Part shown: positions 13,024-25,274 of the stretch, piece by piece
Numbering within the stretch: the first letter of the stretch is position 1
Layout of the letters: each line of letters starts with the position of its first letter
Origin: Boswellia sacra
Lineage: Eukaryota > Streptophyta > Magnoliopsida > Sapindales > Burseraceae
Direction: 5' to 3'
DNA length: 64,000 nucleotides
Assembly (NCBI GenBank): GCA_013180625.2
Contig: SNVD02013576.1
Location: 19,252 to 83,251 of the forward strand
Notes under the pieces: generated by a model
What the model saw: only the letters and a program-made list of their open reading frames with translations
What the model was told of the DNA's origin: nothing
Database searches by the model: none
Made by a program: the position numbers and the translations under genes

Positions 13024-14662
13024 TCAACAGTTTGAAGTATCTAGGCCTCCCTTTTTACCGCAAAAATAACAAGTAGGAATGAATTTTCTTACCTTTTCAA
13101 AACTGGATTTGAAAGAACTCAGAGGAGAAACAAATGTCTTGTTGCTTTTGGAATTAGAACTTGACTTTAAAGAGTTAAGTTCAGAATTCTTACCTGATGT
13201 TGAAGCTTTAACAAAAACAGTTGTTGATGAAGATCCAACATTACCTTTTGTGTACCCCAACCCATGTTTGTTAGAGTTGTCTCTTCCAAGACTCAAGACC
13301 TGATTAAGTTTGGCTACTCCAATTTTGAGTTGATCAACAAACCTCTTGCTTTCAACCAGTTATGTTATGATTTTCTCAATATGTGCTGTTTTGTCTGTCA
13401 AAACAGTCTCCAGCTACGAGATACGATTTTCAGCATAGGATTTTTCACATTCCAGTACCTCAATCTTCTTCTTCAAGATTTTGATTTCTTCCTTCTGATT
13501 CAGCCATTCACCATAGAGTGTGTTGCATGTCTCTTGCAACTCTTCATAGTATTCTGGTCCATCTTTTTCATCAGAATGATCAACACTGGTTCTGTAATTT
13601 TCTATTATGTCAGACATAATAGTTTTTCCTTTATCAGTTACAGATGTAGTAAATGCAACAAAGTTGCTCATGCAATCTTGATCTTCTGACTCTGATTCTG
13701 ATTCATCACTCCAGTTTGCTGTCAGTCCTTTATTCTTCTTCTTGAGATTAGCACATTTAGATTGAATATGCCCATAACCAGAACATTCATAACACTGAAT
13801 CTGCCCTTTCTTTTCAGGTTGTTTTGACTTCTTCTTGTCATTCTCCTTGCTGAACTTTCTAAATTTTTCATCACTTGAGTTTGATGGCTTTCCTTGATTC
13901 TTTTTCCTGAAATTTCTTTTCATGAGCTTGACATAATTTCTTGGTAGAAAAGAAATCTGTTTAGAATCAGTTTCATCAAGCTCATCATTACTTTCATCAT
14001 CAGATTTTTCAGTTTTCACATTGAATGCAATGCTTTTACCTTTTTGCTTCCTAGTACTCTGATTAATTTCAAAGTTTTGGAGAATACCTATCAGTTCATC
14101 AACCCTCATCTCATCAGTATTTTTAACTTCCTCAATGGCTGAAATTTTAGGTTGAAATTTATCTAGAATAGACCTTATTATCTTGCTAACAATTTCTGCA
14201 TCAGTGAAAGTTTTACCAAGCATGTATGCCGAATTTGTAATGTGCATCAGTGAAAGTTTTACCAAGCATGTATGCCGAATTTGTAATGTGACATATCTTA
14301 GAGTAAAACTCAGAAATTGACTCATCCTCATGCATCATCAGATTTTCAAATTGAGAATTTAATCTCATCAATTTAGATCTTTTAACAGCTGTAGTACCTT
14401 CATGTTTTACCTCAAGTATGTCTCATACTTCTTTGGCCACTTTGCACCTTGAAATTTGTCCGAAGTTGTTTAAGTCCACTGCAACAAAGATTGTGTTAAG
14501 AGCCTTTGAATTCCAGTTGGAACGTCGGTATTCTTCATTAGTCCATTCATCCTCTGGTTTGGCTTCGGAATCACCAAAAGCATTCACCTTCGTTGGCGGT
14601 GTCCATCCTTTAAGCACACTAGTCCATGCCCTATCATCAAGAGATTTGATATACATCATCAT
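13024..14662 (-). pseudogene. Sirevirus gag
   Basis: Three frame segments. 14662-14423 has the start-proximal YIKSLDDRAWTSVLKGWTPP and NSKALNTIFVAVD. 14331-13414 has the capsid end (ILDKFQPKISAIEEVKN), a basic stretch, the zinc knuckle CYECSGYGHIQSKC (CX2CX4HX4C) and a charged coiled-coil-like tail. 13296-13024 has a second incomplete knuckle (CYFCGKKG). The capsid frame is destroyed by an exact 46-bp tandem duplication at 14198-14289. Gag would build the cytoplasmic virus-like particle. Confidence 0.88.
14198..14289. repeat. Exact 46-bp tandem duplication inside gag
   Basis: The 46 bases from gcatcagtgaaagttttacc at 14198-14243 are repeated without change at 14244-14289. Since 46 is not a multiple of three, the duplication alone shifts the gag reading frame. 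Perfect identity suggests a recent replication slippage or an assembly stutter. Confidence 0.9.
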
Positions 14663-14792
14663 TCTTACCTTCCAATATGAATAATTACTGTCATCAAGGA
14701 TAGGTTGTTATGTTTCGGATCCTCCATTGCGAATAAACTCCATTCTTCCATATCAGCCTGATTGTTTTCTTCACTTGTCTATTAGTGAATCT

Positions 14793-14804
14793 GCTCTGAT
14801 ACCA
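14793..14804 (-). other. Primer-binding site, initiator Met-tRNA type
   Basis: Minus strand reads TGGTATCAGAGC two bases inside the 5' LTR end (14807). This is the common plant Copia primer site complementary to the 3' end of initiator tRNA-Met. Confidence 0.93.
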
Positions 14805-14806
14805 AT

Positions 14807-15953
14807 TGAGAGTTCTAGAAGTATGTAGTTATGAGTAATATAACAGTAAATTGTAAAGTAAATCGGCATAGGAGGATTTTTACGTGGTTCGATTAGAAAA
14901 CCTACATCCACGGACAGCTATAGAGTTGCAATTCACTAAGTTCTTGTTTGTACAATCTTTAGGATCTTTTATAGTGTTGACTCACCCTCACACACTGACC
15001 TAATCTTTGCAAAACAAAATCTTCGCAAAGATCTTAAACTCTAGTGACACTGCTCACTCTTTGTCGTAGATAACTTAACAACACACTGTTAAGTTATAAA
15101 TAACACATGAAGTCTGACATTGAATTACATAAACACTTAACTCGCAAGTTATCCTAAGTGTCTACTAACTCACATAGACTCAATTAACAACTCATGTACG
15201 ATTTCTACCACTCATACATGAATCAAAAGACTCAAAGAATCAAATTAAAGAAGAATCCCAATTTGCGTTGAAGCTCTTCTATCAATTCATGAAATGCCAA
15301 AATCAAAACTCTCAAAAAAACACAACTAAAATAGCTAACTCGCCAATCTGTCTTCTACGTGATCAGCCCCCCAGTTATGTAAATATAACATGGTATATAT
15401 ATAGCGAGAGCCTGGACGAAATCTCCTAGAAATCCTATAAAAATTCTAATCAAAATCATATTAGGATTAGGAGAGATAAAATAGGAAGGAATATAATTAA
15501 ACTCCTAAAGGAATTAGAACAAATAAATATTCTCCTATTCTAATTAAAATACAAGATACTATATCTTAATCTAAAGAGATATTTATTATAATTCAAATAC
15601 TTCCTAAAATATAATTCTAAAAACAGTAAAACAAGAATTAAAATAATATTTCTTGTTTCATCACAAGTTACACAAAAATCAACATGTGCATGGCACATGC
15701 AAGTTGACACCATCAATCTCATCACCAACATTCTCGACACAAGTATCCGACACTCGACACTCGTCACTCGATACTCGATAATATTGACAAACAGTCTCGA
15801 CACTTGACACAATCTCGAAACTCGACAAGATCTCGACACTAGACAAGATCTCGACACGACAAAAACTCGACACTAGACAAGATCTCGACACGACAACAAC
15901 TCGACACTAGACAAGATCGTGACACGACAACAACTCGACACTAGACACCAACA
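14807..15953 (-). repeat. 5' LTR of Sirevirus-like element
   Basis: 1147 bp, TG...CA on minus. Followed by target duplication ATAAT at 15954-15958. Contains a minisatellite near its promoter-distal end. Confidence 0.92.
15800..15945. repeat. LTR minisatellite, unit about 34 bp
   Basis: Tandem units of the form ctcgacactagacaagat plus ctcgacacgacaacaa, about three full copies here. The other LTR (about 6600-6690) keeps fewer. The LTRs should have been identical at insertion, so copy number changed afterwards. Confidence 0.8.
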
Positions 15954-15958
15954 ATAAT

Positions 15959-17546
15959 TATTTTGTTTTCTTGATAAATAAAATATGCTTGATAACCATA
16001 GGAATCATTAAAAATTATACATATTAAATTCCCTTGCAATAAACTCAAAACTATTACAGGTATACACACCTTCACACTTTTTAACTCAAAAAAAAAAAAA
16101 AAATCAGTGTTGCCCAATTTCAATTTTTTTATTTTATTTTGTTTAAGAAATCCTTGCAATGGGAAATTCCTGTTACTTATACCCATAAATAAGAGAGCTG
16201 CTATAGTTAATTATCCTTCATTGAAATTTTTTAATTAATTGGCAAAAATTTTACTGGTTAATTGCTAAAATTAATATCAATCTTAGAAATGTATTTAGTT
16301 TTAACAAGTCTCTAAAAACCTTTAGATAAAAATAGTTAGATTTAAAATACTAGAACATTCCTTGAACTCTTTGCATAAGTCTATTGTCAAACACCCCACC
16401 GAGTTGTCTATCATAAGTATGAAAAATTTTACAAGAAACACTCAACAGTCGTTTGTGGAACTTAATGAAAACCTTACAGGATATATTTCCTCTAAAAATT
16501 CTGTCACCAAGCAACTTGTGAGATACTTGCATTAATCATATCAATGAGAATTTTTGTCTGGATGATTTGAACTTAATTAGGTAGGTAATGAAAGAAATTT
16601 TTGAAATTTGGTGATTACTCGTTATCACCCTCAAATTTTTATCATTGTAGTTGGCTGGAGCTACCTAAAGACGAGGAGAACCCCTTATGAAAATTTAAAA
16701 ACTTTTGCAATTTTAAAATTTTTACAAAATATCCCTTCTAAATTTTCATTTTTATATTTTTATCCCATTAAATTTGCACCATGAATTTAAGAAGTATAAA
16801 ACCTCTTTAGGAGAACATTGTAATGCTGGAAGGCAACGGATCGATTGAGCCAATTTGTGGTGCTCAGATGCTTACATTCCTTTAGCAAAAAAAGTCCTTT
16901 AGAAAAAAAAAGTTATCCTTTTCAATTACTTAGAGATCAAAATTAAGCATGCATGATTAAATTATAGTTTTAAGAAATTCAATTTTTCTTAAATGTTATT
17001 TCATTTGAAAAAAAGATCATCAACATTACACTTTTTTAAATGATCATGAATTCACTACATTCCTTTTCAAAAGCTCAAGCAAATCTAATCCAATAGTAAA
17101 TTATAGTTGATTCCAAATCCAAATAAATTCATCAGTCATATTCATTTCGAAATTGAGTGGTAAACTCAAAATTTAATCGAACCATTGATCGCAGTGGTTT
17201 TTGGAATGTTGGGATTCTATTCAATTGACCAACCTAATCAAAATAGTATTTCATTATATTAACCTTTCAGTGTTTAGATTGGCACAGTATTGAACCAAAA
17301 CAAGTAGCCGAGTCGTGTAAGCTTAGCCAGGCTTAAATGAGTCAACAAATGGTCTTATTGTTAGCTGAGACTCGTGGTTGTGGACGTAGAAATACAATCC
17401 AATAAATCATCCGATTCAGAACACTTTCAGAGTTTCAATTTCAGTCGAATCTTCTCGAAACTTTTTAGACACGTCCTGGAGTGATCAGAGTGGTCCTTTT
17501 GTTATTAACAGAACACAGAGGGAGAGGATTGAAGATTGTGATCAAA
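15959..17546. other. AT-rich intergenic DNA, no gene recognised
   Basis: No protein signature in any frame. A homopolymer A tract lies at about 16087-16103. The last few hundred bases may be the upstream region of the pseudogene that follows. Confidence 0.5.
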
Positions 17547-17822
17547 ATGGAAGAGGCAAATAAGAAAGTAATGGTGGTAATAGGTGAGAGCGAGTGTAGA
17601 ACTATGCTTTCAAATGGGCTATTCAGAGTCTTGCCGATATCCTCTCCAACTCTCAACTTATCATCTTCACTGAAAAGCTTGATGATTTTGCTTAGGTTTA
17701 TGCTTCAACGTGGTGATGCTCGTATGTTTCTCTCTTTGCTTTCTCTGTGTGTGACTTCATGTTTTATTGTTGTGACTTTTAGGCTATTCGGGAAAGAGTT
17801 CTATTCGAGATCTTAACAAGAT
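17547..17822 (+). pseudogene. Universal stress protein (USP/PHOS34-like) N-terminal fragment
   Basis: ATG 17547 gives MEEANKKVMVVIGESEC, the first beta strand of plant USP-A-like proteins. One frame later the text continues YAFKWAIQSLADILSNSQLIIFT and EKLDDFA, so a frameshift lies near 17595-17610, followed by a stop. A GT donor at 17722 and an AG at 17781-17782 suggest the original first intron. The ATP-binding C-terminal half is absent, cut off before the LTR-like sequence at 17.8 kb. Confidence 0.7.
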
Positions 17823-17824
17823 TA

Positions 17825-18652
17825 TGATAAAACTACGAGCAAAAAAATCAAACAAGAAAATAAACAAGACAATCGACACCAGATTTATAGTAGTTCGGCC
17901 AATTAAGCCTACATCCACTCTGAAGATCTCAGCAACAGCTTTATTCAAATCAACAATATTAAAGAAGAATTACAAGAATATGAACAGTAATTTCAAGGAT
18001 TTCAAACCTTACAGTCTTCCTATGTATATAACCCCAGGATAATCACTAATATATGATATATACTTCTAAGGAAAGACTGACTCAGAAGAACTTCCATGAG
18101 CACTAGATTTCACTCATGGTTAAAGATTCCAAACTGTAGTTTCCAAGATCACGATCTCTCTCATGATTTCACGATCTCTCTCATGATTAAAGCTTCTAAT
18201 CGTAGATTCCAAGATCACCCAAACATTGTCAATTCTTGTAGTCTTTCAAGGTGTCTAAAATGTTTACTTTCCTGTTCTCTTCCACCACTTTCGTAGTAAT
18301 TTGTAGTATATATTTTTTCACTCATATAAACAAAGCTTTATATAGACCTTTGAGTTTCTTTTCTAGTCTAACAATGATTCATAGACTAAAAATATAATCA
18401 AAACTCTTCATATTTTAGTTTCCTTGTCAAACTATGAGTACCCAAGATTATCCTATTAAAACAAATTGCAATCAAACTCAGCTTCCTAGTTTGATATAAA
18501 TTCCAATTTGTTTTAATTCTAATCTAGAAACAAATTTTATATTACCTAATATTCTAATAAGACAAAACCACAAATAACATTTATCAACATTTTCCCATAT
18601 TTGTAGTACACCCGCTATGCTACTCTGCTTTGCTTGTGCGATATATCCAACA
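17825..18652 (-). repeat. Probable solo Copia-type LTR
   Basis: On minus it starts TGTTGGATATATCGC (18652) and could end near 17825. It contains the agtagttcggcc...cctacatccac block seen in the Copia LTRs of this window. No protein domain or primer site is attached, and I could not find a matching target duplication, so the borders are tentative. Confidence 0.4.
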
Positions 18653-19920
18653 CATGATGCATTAGGACATGATAACATTTCATCATTAGTAATAAATTAA
18701 TAAATAACTACCCACTAAGTCCATCTAATTGGCTATAAACCATCCAACAAAAAACAAATTTTTAAAGACACTAACCTAGCTAGAAACCCATTATAATTAT
18801 TGCAGATCAGAATTCTAAAAATTTAGGAAAAAAAAAAAAAAAACAGTAGCATAACTCAATAACCAGTCCATGAGCCCAAAATTGATCCCATGCCCACAAA
18901 ACCACCACCCCCCAAATTGAGGACCACCAAACAAACCCATCAACCCCCCATGAATTGCAACACCATCCACCATATATCTATTAGAATCGCAACAGCCCCA
19001 CCAACCAGGAGTTTGTGGCCCAGCGCGAATCCCATACCAAAACAATATCTCCAACAACAAAAAATTCTATAATCCTAGATCTACAACAATCACAGGTCAA
19101 ATAAAAATAATTTACTGGCTTATTTATTCATTGCCAAAGACTTGGAGAGATTGGAAGCGAAATGCAAAAGGAGGTTGCACTTATTTGAGTACAGTGGCTT
19201 GTCCTAAGAGCCGATCAAGATAACTACAGCTATGACTACTCGGGGCAAAAGGCATTGGTGAATTAATATTTTCGGAGGTATTTTGGAGTTTGAGAGGAAG
19301 GAAAAGAGGGAGGAGAGTGAAGAAAATAAGTGGGATGGTGGACAAAGAAGAAAGAAGGTAAGTGGATGTGGTGTGGAGGAAGAAGAGGCAAATGAATGCA
19401 GTGGTAGTGCAGGTGGTGACAGTCTCTCTTCGCTCTTCACCAAACCCATATAACAGACTTGGTACAAAGTTATTAGATAAGTAGGTTTCATTTTATTTAT
19501 TAAAAATTCTTTAATTTTTTTTTATTTTCACCCACCCAATGAATTTGTAGCACATCAAGTTGTATAGATTTAGTTGTCTGGGTTGATTGTATACTTGGAA
19601 CTACTCTTTAAGTATTTCTTGATTAATATATATAATAGATTAGGATTGAGGAAACACTTATTCAGGATAAGTATACTTCTTAGTTGGTATGCCTAACCAC
19701 TAAGATTGGGATTTAGAGTATCTGCCATCTTGATTTTTTGCTATTAACTATGTCAATTGGTCCTAAAGATCATATAAATATTTTTTCTTAAATCAGCAAT
19801 ATTGAATGTAGGACGACTTTTTAGCTCTTTCTAACATACAAGTTATTGCAGCAAGCTGAAGTTGAATTGTAATCTGTAACAATAGCTAGTCAATAAACCA
19901 TATTTTATAGTAACACAATA
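18653..19920. other. Intergenic DNA, no gene recognised
   Basis: Includes an A tract (18829-18843), a C-rich patch (about 18895-18960) and a GA-rich patch (19270-19400). Small open frames here are compositional and resemble no family. Confidence 0.5.
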
Positions 19921-20774
19921 ATGAAAATGAACAAAAAATTCACATCCAAGGGCACAGCAATGGTGAGCGAAGCTCGAGCTTCCTCCATTATCCTACCCAC
20001 CATAATATTAAAGACCATAATCGTCTCTACTCTTCCAACCCTTTTACTCTCACAAAACGACACATCGTACGATGTTTGCTCTCCGTTCAATTGTGGTAAT
20101 ATCACCTTCCCCTTCCCCTTCTACCCTTCTCAAACCTCGGTGTGGGCTTTTCCAAATCACCTATGAGGCTCCTGCTTTTGTTCCCCTACTTTTGCTCTCC
20201 GATAGACCCTACTGAGTCAAAAACCTCGATATATCTGAACCTAATCCCCTGGTCACTGTGGTTGATGCTTAACTCTTCGAAAAACTGAGAACTAACACAT
20301 GTGACTATCTGTATAATGTTTCCATTCTGAAAACCAATTCTATAGCCTCTCTCACTATACCTCTAAGGAGTGTTAACCCTACCTTATACAAGTACCCAAA
20401 TGGGGGTACCCCTTTCTCGGGAGTTCACTGATAAAGTTGTGAGAAATGTTAGCTGTAACAATGGTTATAAACTTTATCTCTGGAGAAATGGAACTTAGTT
20501 GGATCCACCTTCACTCAATCCTGGACTATTAAGCCCATCTGCGTGTGATTCCATTTAGTTGTTATGCGCCATCAGTTTCCTCTTTTCCAACTCTACTAAT
20601 GCCAATAAGATGACGAAGCTTATTGAAGTATTAGATAATGGGTTTCCATTGGAGTGGCCTAAACGAAGGATTGTGAACGATGTTAGAACAGTAGTGGACG
20701 GTGCAATTATGATTGGAATTTGAAAAAAATTGATTGCTATAACTATAGCGCCTCCAATTAAGTTTCTCTACATA
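19921..20774 (+). pseudogene. LRK10L-type receptor-like kinase, ectodomain exon
   Basis: The frame from 19921 (or ATG 19960) reads a hydrophobic leader, then YDVCSPFNCGNITFPFPFYP, the cysteine pattern of the galacturonan-binding (GUB_WAK_bind) ectodomain of LEAF RUST 10 DISEASE-RESISTANCE LOCUS-like receptor kinases. After a frameshift near 20140 the similarity continues (ITYEAPAFVPLLL, NLDISEPNPLVTVVDA, RSVNPTLYKYPNGGTPF, EVLDNGFPLEW) with several stops. The gene is interrupted at 20779 by a Copia element; its transmembrane exon is at 27416. The kinase domain is not seen. Confidence 0.75.
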
Positions 20775-20779
20775 CTGCT

Positions 20780-21021
20780 TATAGAGAAAAGATATTTACT
20801 ATGTGAAGCTATATCTTTCATTGACTACTACTGCAAATATATACATTCTTGTACAAAGAACAAGATTGGTATCTTGCTAAACAAAGGGAGAAAAGGAATA
20901 GATTACAAATATACAAGGCAAGTGTACAGTAAATGATCACAAAGATTAGGGATGATTACGTTGCATGATTTGTGCCAAAATCATAGTTGGACTTATGAGC
21001 TTGCACAATCGTTTCCTTATA
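20780..21021 (-). repeat. 3' LTR of TATA-ended Copia element
   Basis: 242 bp, starting tatagagaaaag and ending ttccttata on plus. Close to the copy at 25275-25520, with a 4-bp TTCC difference near the end. The pol frame runs into it, its stop falling at about 20946. Confidence 0.9.
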
Positions 21022-22730
21022 TGCCTTCGCAAGATTGGAGTTCCATCATGGACTCCAATCTTGAGTCGTAGTTGTTGAAGTTTCTGATCTGACAATGGCT
21101 TTGTAAATGCATTAGCCAACTGATCAATAGATGACACATGAGCAACTCATAACTGTCCTTCAGCCACCTGACCTCGGACAAAGTGGAAATCTATGGCAAT
21201 ATGCTGCATACGAGAATGAAACACAGGAATCACGCAAAGATATTTTACACTTATATTGTCATAATAGATTGTTGGCTGCTGTGAAAAATATACACCAAAT
21301 TCACCAAGTAATCCCTGAAGCCAATTGACTTGAGCGACATTTGTTGCAATGGCCCGATATTCAACTTCGGTTGATGAACACGCAACAGTTTTTTGTTTGT
21401 GAGAACTCCATGAGACTGGATTGGCATTAAGATAGACTATAAATGCTGATGTGGATGTGCGGCCATCTTTTTTGTCAGCCCAATCGGCATCGGCAAAAGC
21501 ATGAAAATGAAGTGGGGCATTGCGTTGGAGAAAGAGACCATAATGATGAAGAGTACCTTTAAGATAACGAAATACTCATTTAGCTCTGTCCAATGAATTG
21601 TTGAAGGTTTGTGCATAAATTCAGATAATTTATTGACAGTATAATTAATATCCGATCGAGTGAGGGATAAATATTAAAGAACTCCAATCACTTGTCTATA
21701 TGAGGTATCATCAGTAGGTGCAGTACCATCATGAAGCATAAGTGAAGTAGTAGTAGAAAGTGGCGTAGTCATTTCCTTTGCACCTTCCATTTGAGTTTTT
21801 TTTTTTTTTTTTTTTTTAGAGCAAATCTCGGATGTACTGATATTGAGAAAGAAAGAGACCTTGGTTGGTAGATGCCACTTCAACTCCAAGAAAATAATTG
21901 AGTGAGCCGAAATCCTTTAAAGAGAAACGAGTGGCAAGACAAGTAATAAACTGCTCAAGAACTGGTGGCTCATTCCTTGTTATCACTAAATCATCAACAT
22001 AAACCAAAAGATAAATTGTAGTCTGGTTGTGTGAGTAAAACAATAGAGAAGTATCTGACTTGGAATTCACAAATCCAAAAGAAATTAAAAAACTACTCAA
22101 TTCTTGATGCCATACCTGTAGAGCTTAGCGCAAACCATAAATTGCTTTTTTTAGTTTATAAATATGATTGGGAAACTGGAGATCCTTAAACCCAGGTGGC
22201 TGACACATATAGACTTCATCATGGAGAGTTCCTTGAAGGAATGAATTATTAATGTCTAGTTGACGTATAGGCCAACCTTGCGCCACTGCCAAGGACAGAA
22301 AAACTTGGATTGTAGGGGCTTTAACAACCGGGCTAAATGTGTCATGAAAATCAACCCCGGGACGTTGATGAAATCCTTTGGCAACTAGCAGTGCTTTGTA
22401 GTGTGCTACACTGCCATTAGGATTACGTTTGGTGCGAAACACCCATTCGCACCCAACTATGTTATAACATGACTTTGGTGGAATAAGCTCCCAAGTGGAA
22501 TTTTTGAGGAGGGCATTAAATTCGTCACTTATAGTGGTTTGCCAATGTGGATTTTTAAGAGCTTGTGAAACAGAGGCTGGTTCAATAGACTCGAAAAAGG
22601 GATGAGAAGTGGTGATATTAAGTTGTTTAGGCTTAAATATATTATTACGGGACCTTGTGATCATGGGATGGGTAGGGGTAAAGTTTGGTTTGGCAGTAGA
22701 GGGTTGAGTTGGAAGACATACCTGAGACAA
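20946..22730 (-). pseudogene. Copia RT and RNase H (Ale/Retrofit-like)
   Basis: RT pieces at 22730-22125 show TWELIPPKSCYNIVGCEWVF, DFHDTFSPVVK, QLDINNSFLQG and YMCQPPGF. The piece at 22100-21816 has the catalytic YVDD box (LLVYVDDLVITRNE) and KDFGSLNYFLGVEV. RNase H remnants extend to 20946 with SSIDQLANAFTKPLSDQKL. A T tract at about 21798-21818 and several stops disable it. Confidence 0.9.
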
Positions 22731-22748
22731 ATCAGTGGCATCTGTGGT

Positions 22749-24250
22749 TTAAGCTGGAGCTGGAGTTAGACCAGTATCTACTGAAGCTGAATGTTGTGCA
22801 TGAGAAGTGGTGGCTGGAGGACTGAGATCTGGACGAAGTTCAACATTAGTTGAAAAGGAGTTGGAAGGAGATGAAATTATGAAATGGCCAGGGTGGAAGT
22901 TTGTGGTGGAGATGTCAGATTCAGTAAATGGTTTAGAGAAAGAGATTTTGTTGAGAGAAAGGAATTCGTGTTCAAGAAGCACCACATGCCGAGAGATATA
23001 AATTTTGTTTCTAGAAGGATCAAAACACCGATAAGCATTATGAGTGGTAGAGTAGCCAATAAATATACAAGGCTGTGACTGTGGTTCAAGTTTATGGATT
23101 GTATATGGGCGCAACCATGGGTAACAAAGACATCCAAATACCCTAAGCTTGAGATAATTAGGTGGTTTAGAGAATAATTTATGAAAGGGAGATTGAAGAT
23201 TTAGCATAGGTGTGGGTAAGCAAGTGATAAGATAAGAGGCAGCCCGGAAAGCGAAGGACCAAAAAGACAAAGGAAGAGAGTTTGATGTAAAAGGTTAAGT
23301 CCCGTCTCAACGATGTGACGATGATGATGTTCAGCCGTGCTTAAAAGTTGCGGAGTCTAAGTTGGGGTGATAAGGCGTTGAATGCCGTGTTGTATGAGAG
23401 TATTTTTAAGAACTTGGTATTCTCCTCCACCATCTGTATAAACTATGACAATGGCCTTATGGAAGAATTTTTTTACCAAAGATTTGAATTTTTTAAAAAT
23501 AGAAGTCATATCTGATTTTAGTTGCATGGGTTAGAGCCACATATATTTGGTGTGATGGTCCACAAAACAACATAATAACCAAAATCCATCCAGGGAAGTA
23601 ATTGGGGCCGGTCCCCAAAAGTCAGTATAAATCAATTCAAGAGGGAATTTGCTTATAAGAGACGATGCACCAAATAGGAGTTTGTGACTTTTATTGCAGA
23701 AGCAAGAGTTACAATTATTTGTAGTGCTACTAGAGTGGTACAAAGGTATGGATTTGGTGGAGCTAAGATGAGTAAGAATTTTGGTGGATGCATGACCAAG
23801 CCGGCGATGCCAATCATGCTGTGAAATTTTAGTAGCTACCATAGCAAAGAGCTGGTGACTAAAAGAATGCACTTGAGATGGCCACTCATAGACGTTGTTC
23901 TTGCTCCGGCCTTTGACCAAAGAGGGCCCTGTGTTCAGATCCTTCACAACAAAAAAGGGTAGAAAGAACTCAATAGAAGTACGATTTTGTTTATAGAATT
24001 GAGAAATTGAAAGCAAGTTCGTTTTAATTAATGGCGCACATAGCACATTATTTAAAGAAAAAGAAGTAGGAGTAAGAAGTTTAGTTGAACCAGTATGAGA
24101 AATAGGTAAGCCTTTGCCATCACCAAGTTCAATACCATCACCACCATCATACTCAGCATGGAGAGATAGGTTACTGAGATCTTACGTTATGTGATGAGAA
24201 GCTCCTAAGTCCACAAGCCAATTTTGAGAAGATGAGGAATGATGTTGCAT
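22749..24250 (-). pseudogene. Copia protease and integrase (Ale/Retrofit-like)
   Basis: Protease remnant WLVDLGASHHIT at about 24230-24190 (D-L-G in place of the usual D-S/T-G), then LCAPLIKTNLLSISQF. Integrase N-terminus HDWHRRLGHASTKIL and core ELIYTDFWGPAPI at 24046-23531. The C-terminal part (YLKLRVFGCLCYPWLRPY, CIFIGYSTTHNAYRC) lies at 23270-22749. Part of the core between 23531 and 23270 is frame-shifted. Confidence 0.88.
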
Positions 24251-25240
24251 GAAATTAACCTGAGGTGCATTGTGCTGTTGATTACGAGACCAACAAACCT
24301 TGGCTGAGCGCCCCATTTTATCACATATTTGGCAAACAATACGAGAAAAAGAATTATGTTTGAAATTTTCCCGATTGTTGAACTGATGCCCTTGTGATGG
24401 ACCATATGGTTTGTTGAAGTGTGGATTTCCATTTGCTAGTTATTTTTTATTTTGGGAAGAGCCACCCTTGGTAGCCTGAGATTAACGATGAGAGTAATTG
24501 GCTGTAAAAGTGATAGAATCTTTGTGTGTTGCATCTCGGTTCAAGTAATCTTCATGCTCAGTGAGCTAGTCATGAAGCTCCTCAAATGAGATAAGCGATT
24601 CGGGTGCCCGAGCAGCTGCAGTGAGTTCTTTATAGTCTGAGCCATGACCATTCAGAACATGGAGAATCAAGTCATCATTGGCTAATGGAGAGCCTATGAG
24701 CGCAAGATGATCCGCAATACTCTTCAAGGTTTGCATAAACTCGGCCACAGATTTGTTGCTCTTGGTGGTCTGTGAGAGACATTCTTTGAGATGCATTACC
24801 CTAGATCGAGATTTATTGGCATAGAGACGAGCCAATCGAGACCATCCTTCATGTGATGTTCTGGCAGATGCAACAAAGGGAATAACATGTTCAGAGAGAG
24901 AGGCAAGAATAACATGTAAAATAATACTATCTTGACGAGTCCATGTTATGTAGGCAGGATTGGAAACTTCTTTATAATTCCTTGCAAAATTGTGGAAGGT
25001 GGGCAGGAAAAAGTTCCATCAACATAGCCCAGTAGATCATAACCAAACAAAAGAGTGTGAAATTGTGCACGCCAAGAAGGATAGTTTTTAGGCACAAGTT
25101 TGAGTGTTAATTGAGCTGCAGCATTGATAGAAAATAAGCCATTATTTTGGTTGGATAATCCTTCAGAAGGAATTGTTTGAAGAAGATTCGTCAGCCGTTG
25201 TTTGCAACAAAGGGGAAAAAAGAAAAGAAAAGGATCAAGC
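24251..25240 (-). pseudogene. Copia gag, UBN2/Retrotran_gag type
   Basis: 24835-24566 encodes ARLYANKSRSRVMHLKECLS and VAEFMQTLKSIADHLALIG, the gag-polypeptide motif of small Copia elements. Downstream is a zinc-knuckle relic CQICDKMGRSAKVC, whose expected His is replaced by Arg. Upstream sequence to about 25240 looks like the degenerate gag N-terminus. Confidence 0.82.
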
Positions 25241-25262
25241 TTGCTTGTTAAAGTTTATGGAG

Positions 25263-25274
25263 GCTCTGATACCA
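25263..25274 (-). other. Primer-binding site, initiator Met-tRNA type
   Basis: Minus strand TGGTATCAGAGC directly abuts the 5' LTR (25275). This fixes the LTR border and therefore supports the TATA terminus. Confidence 0.93.

Larger units (their letters stand above)
5658..15953 (-). mobile_element. Ty1/Copia retrotransposon, Sirevirus-like, complete but decayed
   Basis: A 10.3-kb element on the minus strand. The LTRs lie at 5658-6700 and 14807-15953, flanked by the 5-bp target duplication ATAAT (5653-5657 and 15954-15958). Minus-strand order is 5' LTR, Met-tRNA primer site, gag, protease, integrase, RT, RNase H (the Copia order), then an additional ORF, polypurine tract and 3' LTR. LTRs of about 1 kb, a gag with a coiled-coil-like tail and an extra ORF after pol fit the Sirevirus/SIRE (Maximus) lineage. 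Frameshifts and stops in every domain make this copy non-autonomous. The LTRs differ at many positions, so it is not young. Confidence 0.92.

Noticed and set aside
15800..15953. CRISPR-like array
   Set aside because: Units are contiguous without unique spacers, in a eukaryotic LTR.
18815..19060. Gly/Trp-rich open frame on minus
   Set aside because: Arises from a C-rich patch next to an A tract; no family resemblance.
19204..19491. Ser/Pro-rich open frame on minus
   Set aside because: Reverse of a GA-rich tract; composition only.
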